This document shows, piece by piece, positions 33,902 to 42,445 of a stretch of 64,000 bases of DNA. Each line of letters opens with the position of its first letter. Positions within the stretch are counted from its first letter, which is position 1. A program made the position numbers and the translations under genes. The notes beneath the pieces were generated by a model. The model was not told the origin of the DNA and did no database searches. It worked only from the letters and a program-made list of their open reading frames with translations. The stretch is from Romeriopsis sp046049545 (GTDB lineage: Bacteria; Cyanobacteriota; Cyanobacteriia; Leptolyngbyales; Leptolyngbyaceae): NCBI GenBank assembly GCA_046049545.1, contig JBJORF010000008.1, positions 55,972 through 119,971 on the forward strand. The letters are read 5' to 3'.

Positions 33902-34966
33902 CTAGCGAATGGGCGGGGCATACATTAAGCCGCCATCGCGCCAGAGTTTGTTTTGACCGCGTGGTAGGTTCATGGGGGTTTTGGGGCCGAGGTTGCGATC
34001 GTAGATTTCGCCATAATTCCCGACGTGGCGGATCATGCGGGCGATAAAGTCGTTGGTCAGCCCCATATCTTTGCCCAGGGTGCCTTCGGTGCCCAACAGT
34101 CGCTTCACCGTTGGGTCAGAACTCTTAAGTTGCTGCTCCAGATTCGCTTGGGTCACACCGAGTTCTTCGGCTTCCAGCAGGCCATAGATCACCCACTTCA
34201 CCGTATCCTGCCACTGACTATCCCCATCGGTCACTGCTGGGGCCAGGGGTTCCTTCGATAGGGCGGTATCGAGAATCTGATGTTCCTGGGGATTGGGGAG
34301 CTTCAGGCGGCGGGAGATCAAGTGCGATCGATCGGCGGTCACGGCATCACAGCGCCCCTCGGCATAGGTGCCAAACACTGTATTCACATCCTCAAAGACC
34401 AATGGCTTAAACGGAATGTTGCGTTGGCGCATTTGGTCGGTGAGGTTCTGCTCTGTGGTCGTGCCGATTTGGATGCAGATCGATTTGTTTTTGAGATCGC
34501 TCAGTTGTTTGATGCCGTTAGCCGATCGCACCATCAGCCCTTGACTGTCATAGAACACCACGGGCGCAAATTCCAATCCCACCGAGGTATCGCGGCTCAG
34601 ACTCCAGGTCGTATTGCGACTCAAAATATCGATTTCTCCGGTTTGCACGGCGGTAAACCGCTCTTTGGCATTCAGGTTGCGATATTCGACTTTATTCGGG
34701 TCATCGAACAGCGCCGCCGCGATCGCCCGACAAATATCAACATCTAGCCCCGAATAGTCCCCATTTTTATCCACAAAGCTAAAGCCTGGTAGTTCCCCGC
34801 TGACCCCACAGCTCAGTTCCCCCCGCGCCAAAATCGCTGCCAACTTGCCCCTGGCTTGCCCCTTGGCCCCAACGCCGACTTCGCCCACATCCGCACTGTC
34901 GCCACAACTCGCGATCGGGCTGAAAGCAAGGGCCAGCAAAGTACCAAAAATTATCGTCCGACGCAT
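33902..34966 (-). CDS. Amino-acid ABC transporter substrate-binding lipoprotein (AapJ/NatF-like)
   Basis: This is a periplasmic solute-binding protein of the general or acidic amino-acid importer type. A lipoprotein signal ends PIASC with the lipidated Cys at residue 21. The mature part shows GFSFVDKNGDYSGLDVDICR, YRNLNAKERFTAVQTGEIDI and LSRNTTWSLSRDTSVGLEFA, which are hallmarks of the AapJ/BztA group; the cyanobacterial equivalent is NatF of the Nat-II system. The frame begins with a GTG two codons earlier, but the ATG at 34966 gives a normal signal peptide. The permease and ATPase genes are not adjacent. The gene is divergent from the GT39-type gene. Confidence 0.9.
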   Translation of the reverse strand: MRRTIIFGTLLALAFSPIASCGDSADVGEVGVGAKGQARGKLAAILARGELSCGVSGELPGFSFVDKNGDYSGLDVDICRAIAAALFDDPNKVEYRNLNAKERFTAVQTGEIDILSRNTTWSLSRDTSVGLEFAPVVFYDSQGLMVRSANGIKQLSDLKNKSICIQIGTTTEQNLTDQMRQRNIPFKPLVFEDVNTVFGTYAEGRCDAVTADRSHLISRRLKLPNPQEHQILDTALSKEPLAPAVTDGDSQWQDTVKWVIYGLLEAEELGVTQANLEQQLKSSDPTVKRLLGTEGTLGKDMGLTNDFIARMIRHVGNYGEIYDRNLGPKTPMNLPRGQNKLWRDGGLMYAPPIR

Positions 34967-35114
34967 TGCCACAGCTTATATCCAGGGAATATCTGCCCCA
35001 TTGTACGACAGGAATCTCTAACCTACGGTAGAGCCAAGGATCTACCAGTCACGGGAGGACAGTCTTCCGGCAATTGCTTCTAATGGGGAGCATGTGCCTT
35101 TCTGGACGGAAATC

Positions 35115-36734
35115 ATGGGTCAATCGACGGATCAATTTACATGGCATCGCCGCCAACGCTGGTTGTTCGGGCTGGTCGTGCTGCTGGGCGTTGTACTCCG
35201 GTTCACCAATTTGCTGCACAAACCCGTTTGGATTGATGAGGCGTTTTCGCTGTTTCATCTGTCGGGATTTACCCAGGCGATCGCGAGTCAGCATCTCGTC
35301 ACCGGAGCCGTGATTCAAACCCCAGAATTGCTGAGCTACCAAGCACCGCACGCGGCCACCAATCTGCTGATGATGTTGCGGAATATCGGGGATACGGCCC
35401 CGGAATTGCCGCCGCTCTATTTTGCGTTGCTCTATGGTTGGAGTCAGCTCTTTGGTTGGAGTCAGCTCTTTGGTGATGGGCTGGTCGCATTGCGGGCCTT
35501 GAGTGCGCTTTTTAGTCTTGCGGCTTTACCTGCGATGTATTGGCTTTGTCGGGAGTTATTTGGCCGATCGCACGCTGCTTGGTATGGTGTAGCGCTGATG
35601 GCGATTTCACCATTTCATCTGTTGGTCGCCCAGGAAATTCGGCCCTATAGCCTGTGGACGCTGCTGCTGCTGGTGACGACGGCATTTCTGGTACGGGCGC
35701 GGCGATCGGGTCGCTGGTCTGACTGGCTGGGCTTTAGCTTGGGGCTAACGGCCGCTTTCTATACCCACGTTCTGACCCTGCTCCCAGCAGTAGCCTATGG
35801 CCTCGCTACCCTGCTGCAAGTCCGGGGCAATCGATCGCGATTGCGGCAATTCGGTGGGGCGATCCTGGTTAGTGCCCTGGGCTTTCTGCCCTGGCTTTGG
35901 TATGGCTTTCTGCGCCCGATCGCGCGGCCCACACCCCACGTTCTGGCCCACACCTCAAGATTTGGCATTCTCCAAGGCATCGCCCAAAGTGTGACGCGAT
36001 TTTTCGCTGACTTCAATTTGGGGATGGAGAGTCCGCATTGGGCGTTGGCGCTCTATGCGCTGCTGATTCTGGGCGTATTTGTGTTGATTGTGAAAAGTTT
36101 TCTGAGCCTTTGGCGGCGAGAGTCCTGGGAAGTACGATCGCTGTTGCTTAGCCTCGCGATCGTCCCGATTCTCGGTTTGGTGGGCAGCGATGCCATGGTG
36201 AATACCAGCCGCACGCTGTTCACGCGCTATTACCTGCCGAGTATGATCGCGATCGAAGCGACCATTGGCTACGGTCTTGCCGCCCGTCGTTCCCGACCAA
36301 CGCCCCAAATAACCCCGCCCCAAATAACTCCTCCCCAAACAATCCCGCGCCTCTGGCCGCGACGCTGGTGGATATTACTGCTAGTCGGTACGTTATCTTG
36401 CACTTGGTTTGTGCTGTCGCCCAATTGGTGGCACAAAACCCGCACTGTTGCCGATGCCTGTATCCAGAGCCGGACTGCTCCCACAGCAGAACAACCCCAG
36501 GCGACGATCGTCACCGATGAATTTTTCATGCGATCGCTGGGGCTAGTCCATCAACTTGATCCAACGGTGCAGTTTCGGTTTTACCCGATCGCAAGTCAGC
36601 AAGCGCCGACGATCGATCAACCAGCCAGCTACCTTTACATGCCCTCTCAGGCCTTTGCTCAGGCCCTGGGCCAGCGCTATGACCTGAAGCCCGTTTGTGC
36701 ACCGGAGCTATGGTCGATTACGCCGAAGTCTTAG
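35115..36734 (+). CDS. GT39-type integral membrane glycosyltransferase
   Basis: This protein of about 539 residues has 10 or more hydrophobic segments and is a GT-C glycosyltransferase of the PMT/ArnT type, which uses lipid-linked sugars on the periplasmic side. The first loop carries the catalytic Asp-Glu in LLHKPVWIDEAFSLFHLSGF, and a second loop motif lies in LVAQEIRPYSLW. The ATG at 35115 with ACGGAA before it is preferred; a GTG at 35094 is also open. An exact 18-base tandem duplication at 35436-35471 codes for a doubled WSQLFG in the first large loop, and a Pro-Gln-Ile-Thr repeat is seen near residue 400. The acceptor is unknown. It lies divergent from the amino-acid-binding protein gene. 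Confidence 0.85.
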   Translation: MGQSTDQFTWHRRQRWLFGLVVLLGVVLRFTNLLHKPVWIDEAFSLFHLSGFTQAIASQHLVTGAVIQTPELLSYQAPHAATNLLMMLRNIGDTAPELPPLYFALLYGWSQLFGWSQLFGDGLVALRALSALFSLAALPAMYWLCRELFGRSHAAWYGVALMAISPFHLLVAQEIRPYSLWTLLLLVTTAFLVRARRSGRWSDWLGFSLGLTAAFYTHVLTLLPAVAYGLATLLQVRGNRSRLRQFGGAILVSALGFLPWLWYGFLRPIARPTPHVLAHTSRFGILQGIAQSVTRFFADFNLGMESPHWALALYALLILGVFVLIVKSFLSLWRRESWEVRSLLLSLAIVPILGLVGSDAMVNTSRTLFTRYYLPSMIAIEATIGYGLAARRSRPTPQITPPQITPPQTIPRLWPRRWWILLLVGTLSCTWFVLSPNWWHKTRTVADACIQSRTAPTAEQPQATIVTDEFFMRSLGLVHQLDPTVQFRFYPIASQQAPTIDQPASYLYMPSQAFAQALGQRYDLKPVCAPELWSITPKS

Positions 36735-36749
36735 CCACTGTGAACGCGC

Positions 36750-37610
36750 CTAGGCATCGGGGTCAGATTGGAGGGCGCGACCGAGGGCGGGTAATAGGAA
36801 CGCCACGATCGCGCCCCCAAAGAAACCGATGAAGTTACGGGCCAACGGCAGCCAGTCGGAAGTTCGAGTTACAACCGGGCCGATCCCGAAGGAGATAAAT
36901 AAGATCCCCCACAGCGGCGAGAAAATCAGAGCCCATTGCCAAGCAAAGTTTTGACCCGGTTTACGGGGCTGGGCACTGAAGCCACAGACAATGCCACCGA
37001 TGATCGAGGTTCCCAAGGTCAACAACCACTGTTCACGCGGCAATCCCGGCACCACACCGCAACCCCCTTCGCGGCGCAGACAGGTCTCGAGGGTTTGGAC
37101 GGTTTGGAGGATCGCTTGGTCTTCACCGTTGTCCCGCACGAAGAATTGGTTGCCAAAGCGCGTTTGCAGTTCGACCCAGAAGGTGCGATTCAGTAGGGGA
37201 TAGATGTTTTCCCCGACGCTGAAATTCAGAATATTGCCGCCGCGACCATCGGCCACCAGCATCACCGTATTGTCATCCAAGCCCCAGAAACCTTTCACCG
37301 CACGGCCCGGAGTCTGGTCAAACTGGGTCAGGACGCGCAGTTTGTAGCCCGTTTCTTGTTCAAAGTCACCCAGTTCCTTGTCTAGCTTTTCTTCCTGGAT
37401 TTGGGTCAAGTTATTTGCCAAGTCAATCACATTGGTCGGATGATCGGGCAGCAGTGCCGGATTCTCAAACGCGATCGCGGGCGCACCCCAACTCAAGCCA
37501 ATCATCCAAGCCAACGCCAAGATCAACCCCGATCGCTGCCTAATCGCCCGCAAAACTGACGTTAATTGCGTCAAAACTGCGATCCCCGGTTCAAATCTGG
37601 TGCGCTGCAT
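36750..37610 (-). CDS. TPM-domain protein, Psb32/TLP18.3-like
   Basis: A signal peptide or membrane anchor ends near GAPAIAFENP (about residue 47). It is followed by a TPM (TLP18.3/Psb32/MOLO-1) domain: NVIDLANNLTQIQEEKLDKE, then LRVLTQFDQTPGRAVKGFWG, then DNTVMLVADGRGGNILNFSV. Members help repair photosystem II in high light on the lumenal side. The C-terminal 90 residues contain two transmembrane segments, GTSIIGGIVCGFSAQPRKPG and LARNFIGFFGGAIVAFLLPA. Cys residues in CLRREGGCG could form a disulfide. It lies downstream of the YtxH/DUF948 genes on the same strand, about 100 bases away. Whether it is Psb32 itself or a paralogue is unclear. Confidence 0.85.
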   Translation of the reverse strand: MQRTRFEPGIAVLTQLTSVLRAIRQRSGLILALAWMIGLSWGAPAIAFENPALLPDHPTNVIDLANNLTQIQEEKLDKELGDFEQETGYKLRVLTQFDQTPGRAVKGFWGLDDNTVMLVADGRGGNILNFSVGENIYPLLNRTFWVELQTRFGNQFFVRDNGEDQAILQTVQTLETCLRREGGCGVVPGLPREQWLLTLGTSIIGGIVCGFSAQPRKPGQNFAWQWALIFSPLWGILFISFGIGPVVTRTSDWLPLARNFIGFFGGAIVAFLLPALGRALQSDPDA

Positions 37611-37706
37611 GGTGAGTCCTGGTCTAAAATCTGCCGCTTTCGGTCACAGGTTCGATCGGGTCAGCCGTCGAAAAATGAGAGAAAACGGGTCAGTTGTTAC
37701 ATTTGT

Positions 37707-38192
37707 TTATACCTCTTTTATCTTAGAAGTGGAAGATTCCAGCGTCAATTCAATCGTGGGATCGTTGGACATCACGGCGTTAGACGGATCTTGCCCGGAC
37801 GCATCGAGTGCTGACTCATCCCGCATGGACTCGTCGCGCACCAAAGTCTGCCAAGCTGCTTTCAATCCGGCTGCGACATGCTTACTGGTCTGCGTTACTT
37901 GATGGGCTTGGGTTCTGGCGGTGGTGACGGTGCTGTCGACCTGTTGTGCAACCTGGCCGACGCTCTGGATGCTGTCGGTTAAGTCATCGGTTAGTTCGGT
38001 AATCTCCAAGCTGGTCAGCCGAATTGCTTCTAAGGTCGGTGGCAACTCCCGATTCAAGGTGTCGAAGAGCTTTTCTGCCCCCTGGGCCGCGCGGCCCAGT
38101 TCCCGCAGCGCGGGCAGCAACGCCAACAAAATCGCCACGAGGCTGAGGGCCACGAGCAGTACGGATAGTGCGAGCCAGAACATCAAATTCAT
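37707..38192 (-). CDS. DUF948-family membrane-anchored protein
   Basis: The protein begins with a hydrophobic anchor, LMFWLALSVLLVALSLVAIL, followed by a long coiled-coil stretch typical of DUF948 (GRAAQGAEKLFDTLNRELPP and SLEITELTDDLTDSIQSVGQ). The last 50 residues are acidic and variable (RDESMRDESALDASGQD). DUF948 proteins are often encoded beside YtxH proteins, as here: the YtxH gene ends 10 bases upstream. The pair is linked to stress responses in some bacteria but has no defined biochemical role. Confidence 0.85.
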   Translation of the reverse strand: MNLMFWLALSVLLVALSLVAILLALLPALRELGRAAQGAEKLFDTLNRELPPTLEAIRLTSLEITELTDDLTDSIQSVGQVAQQVDSTVTTARTQAHQVTQTSKHVAAGLKAAWQTLVRDESMRDESALDASGQDPSNAVMSNDPTIELTLESSTSKIKEV

Positions 38193-38202
38193 TTAGTTCA
38201 GC

Positions 38203-38586
38203 CTAGCCATCCTGGTCGTCACGGTAATGCTCATCGCCATAGCGATCGTCGTGGGTGCCCACCGTCACTTCCGCCTCAGGGTCGGTCGTTCCCGCACTGG
38301 CTTGTTGCGCTTGGCGAGTGGCTTCCACGCCAGCGGCGATCGCGTCCTTCAGCCGCACCAACGTGCCATCCCAGTTTTTCAAGGCTTTCTCGGACAGGCG
38401 ATCGGCTTGTAACTGCACAGTACTCGAAAGATCTTCCGCGATCTCCGGCAGCGCATCGGCTGTTTTCCTCAGAATGCGGCGGGTTTCCTGGCCCGTGCGC
38501 GGTGCCGCCAACAGCCCGGCCACGGCTCCTGCGGCTGCCCCGATGATCATGCCGACGAATAAACCACCCGATCGCTTGCCTGACAT
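38203..38586 (-). CDS. YtxH-domain protein
   Basis: The N-terminus GLFVGMIIGAAAGAVAGLLA PRTGQETR pattern is the YtxH signature: a short glycine-zipper membrane segment, then AAPRTGQE. A helical stretch follows (TADALPEIAEDLSSTVQLQA) and an acidic Asp/His-rich tail. It precedes the DUF948 gene by 10 bases in the same direction, so the two are co-transcribed. General stress-related function is assumed from the family; no enzyme activity is expected. Confidence 0.88.
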   Translation of the reverse strand: MSGKRSGGLFVGMIIGAAAGAVAGLLAAPRTGQETRRILRKTADALPEIAEDLSSTVQLQADRLSEKALKNWDGTLVRLKDAIAAGVEATRQAQQASAGTTDPEAEVTVGTHDDRYGDEHYRDDQDG

Positions 38587-38640
38587 TGTGTTTGCTTGTT
38601 CCTGTGATTGAGTGAATTAACCGAAATTGCGTCTGCAAGC

Positions 38641-38982
38641 CTAACGCCGCCACTTTGAGGTCGATCGCCCAGCGCCCAAACCCGTTGGCCCGATCAGCCA
38701 ACGTTGCCCGAAACGCACCATCCCCCAGACCTGCTGTAAACGCCGAATCTGCCGGGCTAATTGGCGATAGCTCTGCCGCAATCCTTGAGCCGAATATTGA
38801 CCGCCTTCAATGATCGCCCCCGAACTTTGATCAAGCAACGCGTGGGTCACCCGATCGGCTTCAAGTAAAGCATCCGCTGCTTGGGATAGGGCATTCCGCC
38901 ATTGCCACAGATGCCAAGCGATCGCAAATCCCGCTAGGGCTAAGGTGAAATTCAAAAGCAGAAGTGCAGTCAGCATTGGCAT
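38641..38982 (-). CDS. Small membrane-anchored hypothetical protein, 113 aa
   Basis: An N-terminal transmembrane segment, LTALLLLNFTLALAGFAIAW, is followed by a helical, Gln/Arg-rich body (LRQSYRQLARQIRRLQQVWG) and a basic C-terminus. The layout resembles the DUF948 protein two genes downstream, without its conserved core. It is first in the three-gene run with ytxH and the DUF948 gene, and probably acts with them at the membrane. I do not recognise a named family. Confidence 0.68.
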   Translation of the reverse strand: MPMLTALLLLNFTLALAGFAIAWHLWQWRNALSQAADALLEADRVTHALLDQSSGAIIEGGQYSAQGLRQSYRQLARQIRRLQQVWGMVRFGQRWLIGPTGLGAGRSTSKWRR

Positions 38983-39154
38983 TGACCCGCAGGAAAGAAT
39001 GAGTGAAGGCAGTGCAACGATCGCTTTTCATCATAGCCCATCGCATAAATCGCAACGCTCTCGGAATTAATCGTAGCAGTTGTATATTTTTGGCGTTTTC
39101 CCGTGCGATCGCAGCGGGGCTGGTTATGATGCAGTCAATCACACAGTCAAGATC

Positions 39155-41335
39155 ATGGTGCAAGCAACGGCTAACTCAATCCGCTATGTCAATCCAGTGA
39201 CGGGCAATGACGCGAATCCCGGCAGTTCATCCGCACCGCTACGGAGCATCACAGCGGCGATCGCGGGTGTTGCAACGGGCACCACGATTCAATTGGCCCC
39301 CGGCACCTATGGCAGTGAAACTTTTCCGATCAGCCTACCCAATGGCGTAACGTTGCAGGGCGATGAAAGTAAACTCGGGGCGGGCACTGTAATTAGCGGT
39401 AGTGGTAGCCACAACAGCGCTAGCTTCGGCCCCCAGCAGGTAACGATCGTTGCCAATGGCAATGCTCAAATTCGCGGCATTACGGTGACGAATCCGACCG
39501 CACGCGGTACGGGCGTGTGGGTCGAAGCGGCCAGTCCGACGATCGCCAGTTGTACCTTTTCGCGCTGCCAACGGGAAGGCGTTTTCGTCACGAGCAAAGG
39601 TCGGCCCCTGGTGAGCCAGTGTAATTTCAGCCGCAATGCCGCAGCGGGTTTGACAATTGTTCGCGATGCCAAAGGCGAATATCGCAAAAACACCTGCCAA
39701 GACACGGGCATCGGTCTCGCGATCGGCGATAATGCTGCCCCCCTCCTGGTCGATAACCAAATCCTCGATAACCTATCCGGTATCCTGCTCAGCCGATCAG
39801 CGCGGCCTGTGCTGCGGGGCAATACGATCGCGGGCAATCGCGAAGTCGGCATCGGCATCAATGACAATGCCCTGCCGGATCTGGGGAGTCGCCAAGATCC
39901 GGGCCGCAACCAGCTTCGCAACAACACTGGCGCGGATCTCCGCAATGCCACTAGTCCCGCCGTTGCCCTGATTTCCGTCGGCAATCAACTGCAACTGTCC
40001 CGCACCCTCGGCCCGGTTGAGCTGGCGATCGATGAGCTGCCGCCCCCTGCTCCAAATGTTGGGCAAACCCCGCCTGCCCCCCCGCCCGCGCCACCTACTC
40101 CGCCCCCGCCCGCTCCCCTTCCCAGTCCGCCCCCGCCCGCCCCCCCCAACACAGAACCAGCACCGTTGGCCTCGGGCGCATCTGACATTCGGGGACATTG
40201 GGCGGCAAGTTATATTCAAGCCTTGATCAATAAGGGAATTATTTCCGGCTTTCCCGATGGCAGCTTCCAGCCCGATCGCACCCTCACAAGGGTCGAATTT
40301 GCGACGATGCTGGCGAAAACCTACGACCTACCCGCAATTCGGATGGCGATCGCCTTCACCGATGTACCGCAATCGTTTTGGGGCCATGGCGCGATCGCCA
40401 AGGCTTCGGCCATGGGATTTCTTTCCGGTTTCCCTGATGGCACCTTCCGTCCGGGCCTGAATTTGACGCGGGTGCAGGCGGTTCTAGGCTTGGTTAATGG
40501 CTTACAGCTCAAGGGCGGCCAAGCAGCGGTTCTACAAATCTACGGCGATCGGGCGCAAATCCCGGCCTACGCGATCGAGGCCGTGGCGATCGCCACCCAG
40601 CGCGGCCTGATTGTGAATTACCCCAATTCCCGCCTGCTCAATCCCCTACGCGACATCACCCGCGCCGAAGCCAGTGCGTTTCTGTACCAATCGCTGGTCA
40701 GCATTAATCGTGCCCCGGCGATCGTTTCTAGTCATGTCGTCACCCCGGAACTCTCGATGCTGAGCTTCACGGATTTAGAGAATCATTGGAGTCGGGACTT
40801 TACGTTGCCTTTGGCGGCTCAGGATGTGATTCGGGGGTATGGCGATGGTTCATTCCAGCCCGATGTGCCGATCAATCGCGTCCAATTCGCCACCGTCGTT
40901 GCCCGTGCCTTTAATCCCGTTCCCCAGCGACCTGGCATGACCTTTAGTGATTTGCCGGATAACTTCTGGGGCAAAGCGGCGATCGATCAAGCCTATCGCG
41001 GCGGGTTTCTTGATCGCTTCGCGGATGCGAGTGTTCGGCCTGCTTCCAACATGACGCGGCTGGAACTGGTGCAGGGATTAGCCCAGGGATTAGGGTTGAC
41101 CTCCGGTGATCGAGCCTTGATCAATCGCCTCAGCGATCGGGCCAGCATTCCTGCAGCGGCCCAGGATGTCGTAGCGCGGGCGATCGCTGCCGGAATCGTC
41201 GTCAACTACCCCGACAAAGCCATCTTCAATCCCCAACAAACCGCCACCCGCGCCGATCTGACCAGCATGGTCTACCAAGCCCTCAGTCGCAGCCAGCGCG
41301 TCGCCCAGATCAACTCGGCTTATATCCTGCGGTAG
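39155..41335 (+). CDS. DUF1565 beta-helix protein with SLH repeats
   Basis: This 726-residue protein is probably displayed at the outer surface or periplasm. Residues 1-270 are a DUF1565/parallel beta-helix, starting RYVNPVTGNDANPGSSSAPL and with several GNTIAGN-like coils. A Pro-rich linker of about 35 residues follows (PPAPPTPPPPAPLPSPPPPA). Five to six S-layer-homology motifs then recur with the pattern FPDGSFQPDRTLTRVEFATM, including FSDLPDNFWGKAAIDQAY. SLH domains bind peptidoglycan-linked polymers. No N-terminal signal peptide is evident at the ATG at 39155, a feature I recall for other cyanobacterial members. The upstream start at 39080 adds only an unconvincing 25 residues. Confidence 0.88.
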   Translation: MVQATANSIRYVNPVTGNDANPGSSSAPLRSITAAIAGVATGTTIQLAPGTYGSETFPISLPNGVTLQGDESKLGAGTVISGSGSHNSASFGPQQVTIVANGNAQIRGITVTNPTARGTGVWVEAASPTIASCTFSRCQREGVFVTSKGRPLVSQCNFSRNAAAGLTIVRDAKGEYRKNTCQDTGIGLAIGDNAAPLLVDNQILDNLSGILLSRSARPVLRGNTIAGNREVGIGINDNALPDLGSRQDPGRNQLRNNTGADLRNATSPAVALISVGNQLQLSRTLGPVELAIDELPPPAPNVGQTPPAPPPAPPTPPPPAPLPSPPPPAPPNTEPAPLASGASDIRGHWAASYIQALINKGIISGFPDGSFQPDRTLTRVEFATMLAKTYDLPAIRMAIAFTDVPQSFWGHGAIAKASAMGFLSGFPDGTFRPGLNLTRVQAVLGLVNGLQLKGGQAAVLQIYGDRAQIPAYAIEAVAIATQRGLIVNYPNSRLLNPLRDITRAEASAFLYQSLVSINRAPAIVSSHVVTPELSMLSFTDLENHWSRDFTLPLAAQDVIRGYGDGSFQPDVPINRVQFATVVARAFNPVPQRPGMTFSDLPDNFWGKAAIDQAYRGGFLDRFADASVRPASNMTRLELVQGLAQGLGLTSGDRALINRLSDRASIPAAAQDVVARAIAAGIVVNYPDKAIFNPQQTATRADLTSMVYQALSRSQRVAQINSAYILR

Positions 41336-41350
41336 TTGCGTCCGATTCAG

Positions 41351-42196
41351 TTAGAGCTGATCGGGATCAATTCCCTGACTACGCAGATATTCCGCTAAGC
41401 GATCGGCCCGTTGCGCTTCCTGCTCGGCCCGTTGCGCTTCCTGCTCGGCCCGTTGCGCTTCCTGCTCGGCCCGTTGCGCTTCCTGCTCGGCTCGTTGCGC
41501 TTCCTGCTCAATGCGCTCAACCGCCCAGGGCAGAATATTGCCCTCAGCGTCCCACCAGCGTAGCCAATAGCCCGGATAACCTTCCTTCTGGCCCCGCCAA
41601 GTGCCTAGAAACAACTCTAATTCCTCAAACCAATGGCGGCCTTCTACGTCTGGCTGTTCGAGGCTGTATTTGCCGTCTTGCAACCGATAGACTTCCAGCA
41701 ACCCCGATTCTGGTTCCAGAATAATGTACGTTGGGACTTGCAGAATTTGCTCGTAGAAGTGCCACTTGCCGATCGGACTCGTTTTACGGAGAGAATATTC
41801 GCCGCCATCGGTTTCGGAGAGGAACTCCATGACGATTTCCGGCACTTTGCCCTCTAAATTCGGCGTGTAGCTCTTACGCGGGATTCCCGGTTCGCGAACC
41901 TGCGAGACATACAGCCAATCTGGTGCCTTCAGCGTCAGTTCACCGTTGATTTTGACGCAGAGGCCAAAGTTCGAGGCGACTAATCCCGCCGCTGGTAGCC
42001 GATCGGCCAACTCCAAACTTTCTCGCAAGGCTCCGGCAATCAACGGCTGTCCAGTATTTTCCACGGGCGTATCATCCAGTACAAAGTCCTTCGGAGGTTT
42101 GACCCAAGCGATCGTTGGAGCTGATCGTGTTGGGGGCGGTGCAGCTTGAGCGGTCGCTGGTTTAGCGGTCGCTGGTTTGTTTGGGGTGGCAACCAT
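41351..42196 (-). CDS. Uma2-family endonuclease (DUF820) with tandem heptad tail
   Basis: The central domain (about residues 30-200) is a Uma2/DUF820 PD-(D/E)xK-type nuclease-like fold, widespread and multi-copy in cyanobacteria. Candidate active-site elements are APDWLYVS, then KVPEIVMEFLSETDGG and TYIILEPESG. A basic Ala/Pro-rich N-terminus precedes it. The tail is a coiled coil built from five tandem EQEAQRA heptads, followed by DRLAEYLRSQGIDPDQL, the usual Uma2 ending. Biological role is unknown; many copies are thought to be mobile-element remnants. It stops 15 bases from the SLH gene, tail to tail. Confidence 0.88.
   Translation of the reverse strand: MVATPNKPATAKPATAQAAPPPTRSAPTIAWVKPPKDFVLDDTPVENTGQPLIAGALRESLELADRLPAAGLVASNFGLCVKINGELTLKAPDWLYVSQVREPGIPRKSYTPNLEGKVPEIVMEFLSETDGGEYSLRKTSPIGKWHFYEQILQVPTYIILEPESGLLEVYRLQDGKYSLEQPDVEGRHWFEELELFLGTWRGQKEGYPGYWLRWWDAEGNILPWAVERIEQEAQRAEQEAQRAEQEAQRAEQEAQRAEQEAQRADRLAEYLRSQGIDPDQL
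41404..41508. repeat. Five tandem 21-base units inside the Uma2 gene
   Basis: CGGCCCGTTGCGCTTCCTGC plus T repeats five times with a period of exactly 21 bases; only the fifth unit has a single change (CGGCTCG). Each unit encodes one EQEAQRA heptad on the minus strand. Near identity at the DNA level points to recent slippage expansion. Confidence 0.93.
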
Positions 42197-42367
42197 AGTG
42201 AGAAGTTTAGTCGGGAGAAGTTGGGTAGGCGGCTCAGGTCAAGTGCTTCAGCAAAAAAATCGGCAGGATTGCGCACTACTCTGTCAGTTTAGCGAATTCT
42301 CCGTTTATCGAGGATGTTCAAGCGATTGTCTGCGCAGAATCAATTCATCCGAGGGACGAGATCTCCT

Positions 42368-42373
42368 TATAAT
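42368..42373 (+). promoter_or_regulatory. Probable -10 box for ndhH
   Basis: A perfect TATAAT lies 72 bases before the ndhH start, in the gap shared with the divergent Uma2 gene. The sequence at the -35 position (TCATCC) does not match the consensus, so the promoter may need an activator or be an extended -10 type. The call rests on the -10 match alone. Confidence 0.45.
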
Positions 42374-42445
42374 CATTAAAGATTGCGCGGCAGACGATCG
42401 CGCGGCTTTGTAGTATTCGTAATGCCACCGGGGGTAGCTAGCGCT

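Noticed and set aside
37575..37612. A TTCAAAT stretch resembling the T-arm of a tRNA
   Set aside because: No matching acceptor stem or anticodon arm could be formed with the upstream 70 bases, and it lies in the start region of the TPM gene.
41404..41508. Regular short repeats that could suggest a CRISPR array
   Set aside because: The units are directly adjacent with no spacers and encode heptads in a Uma2 gene.
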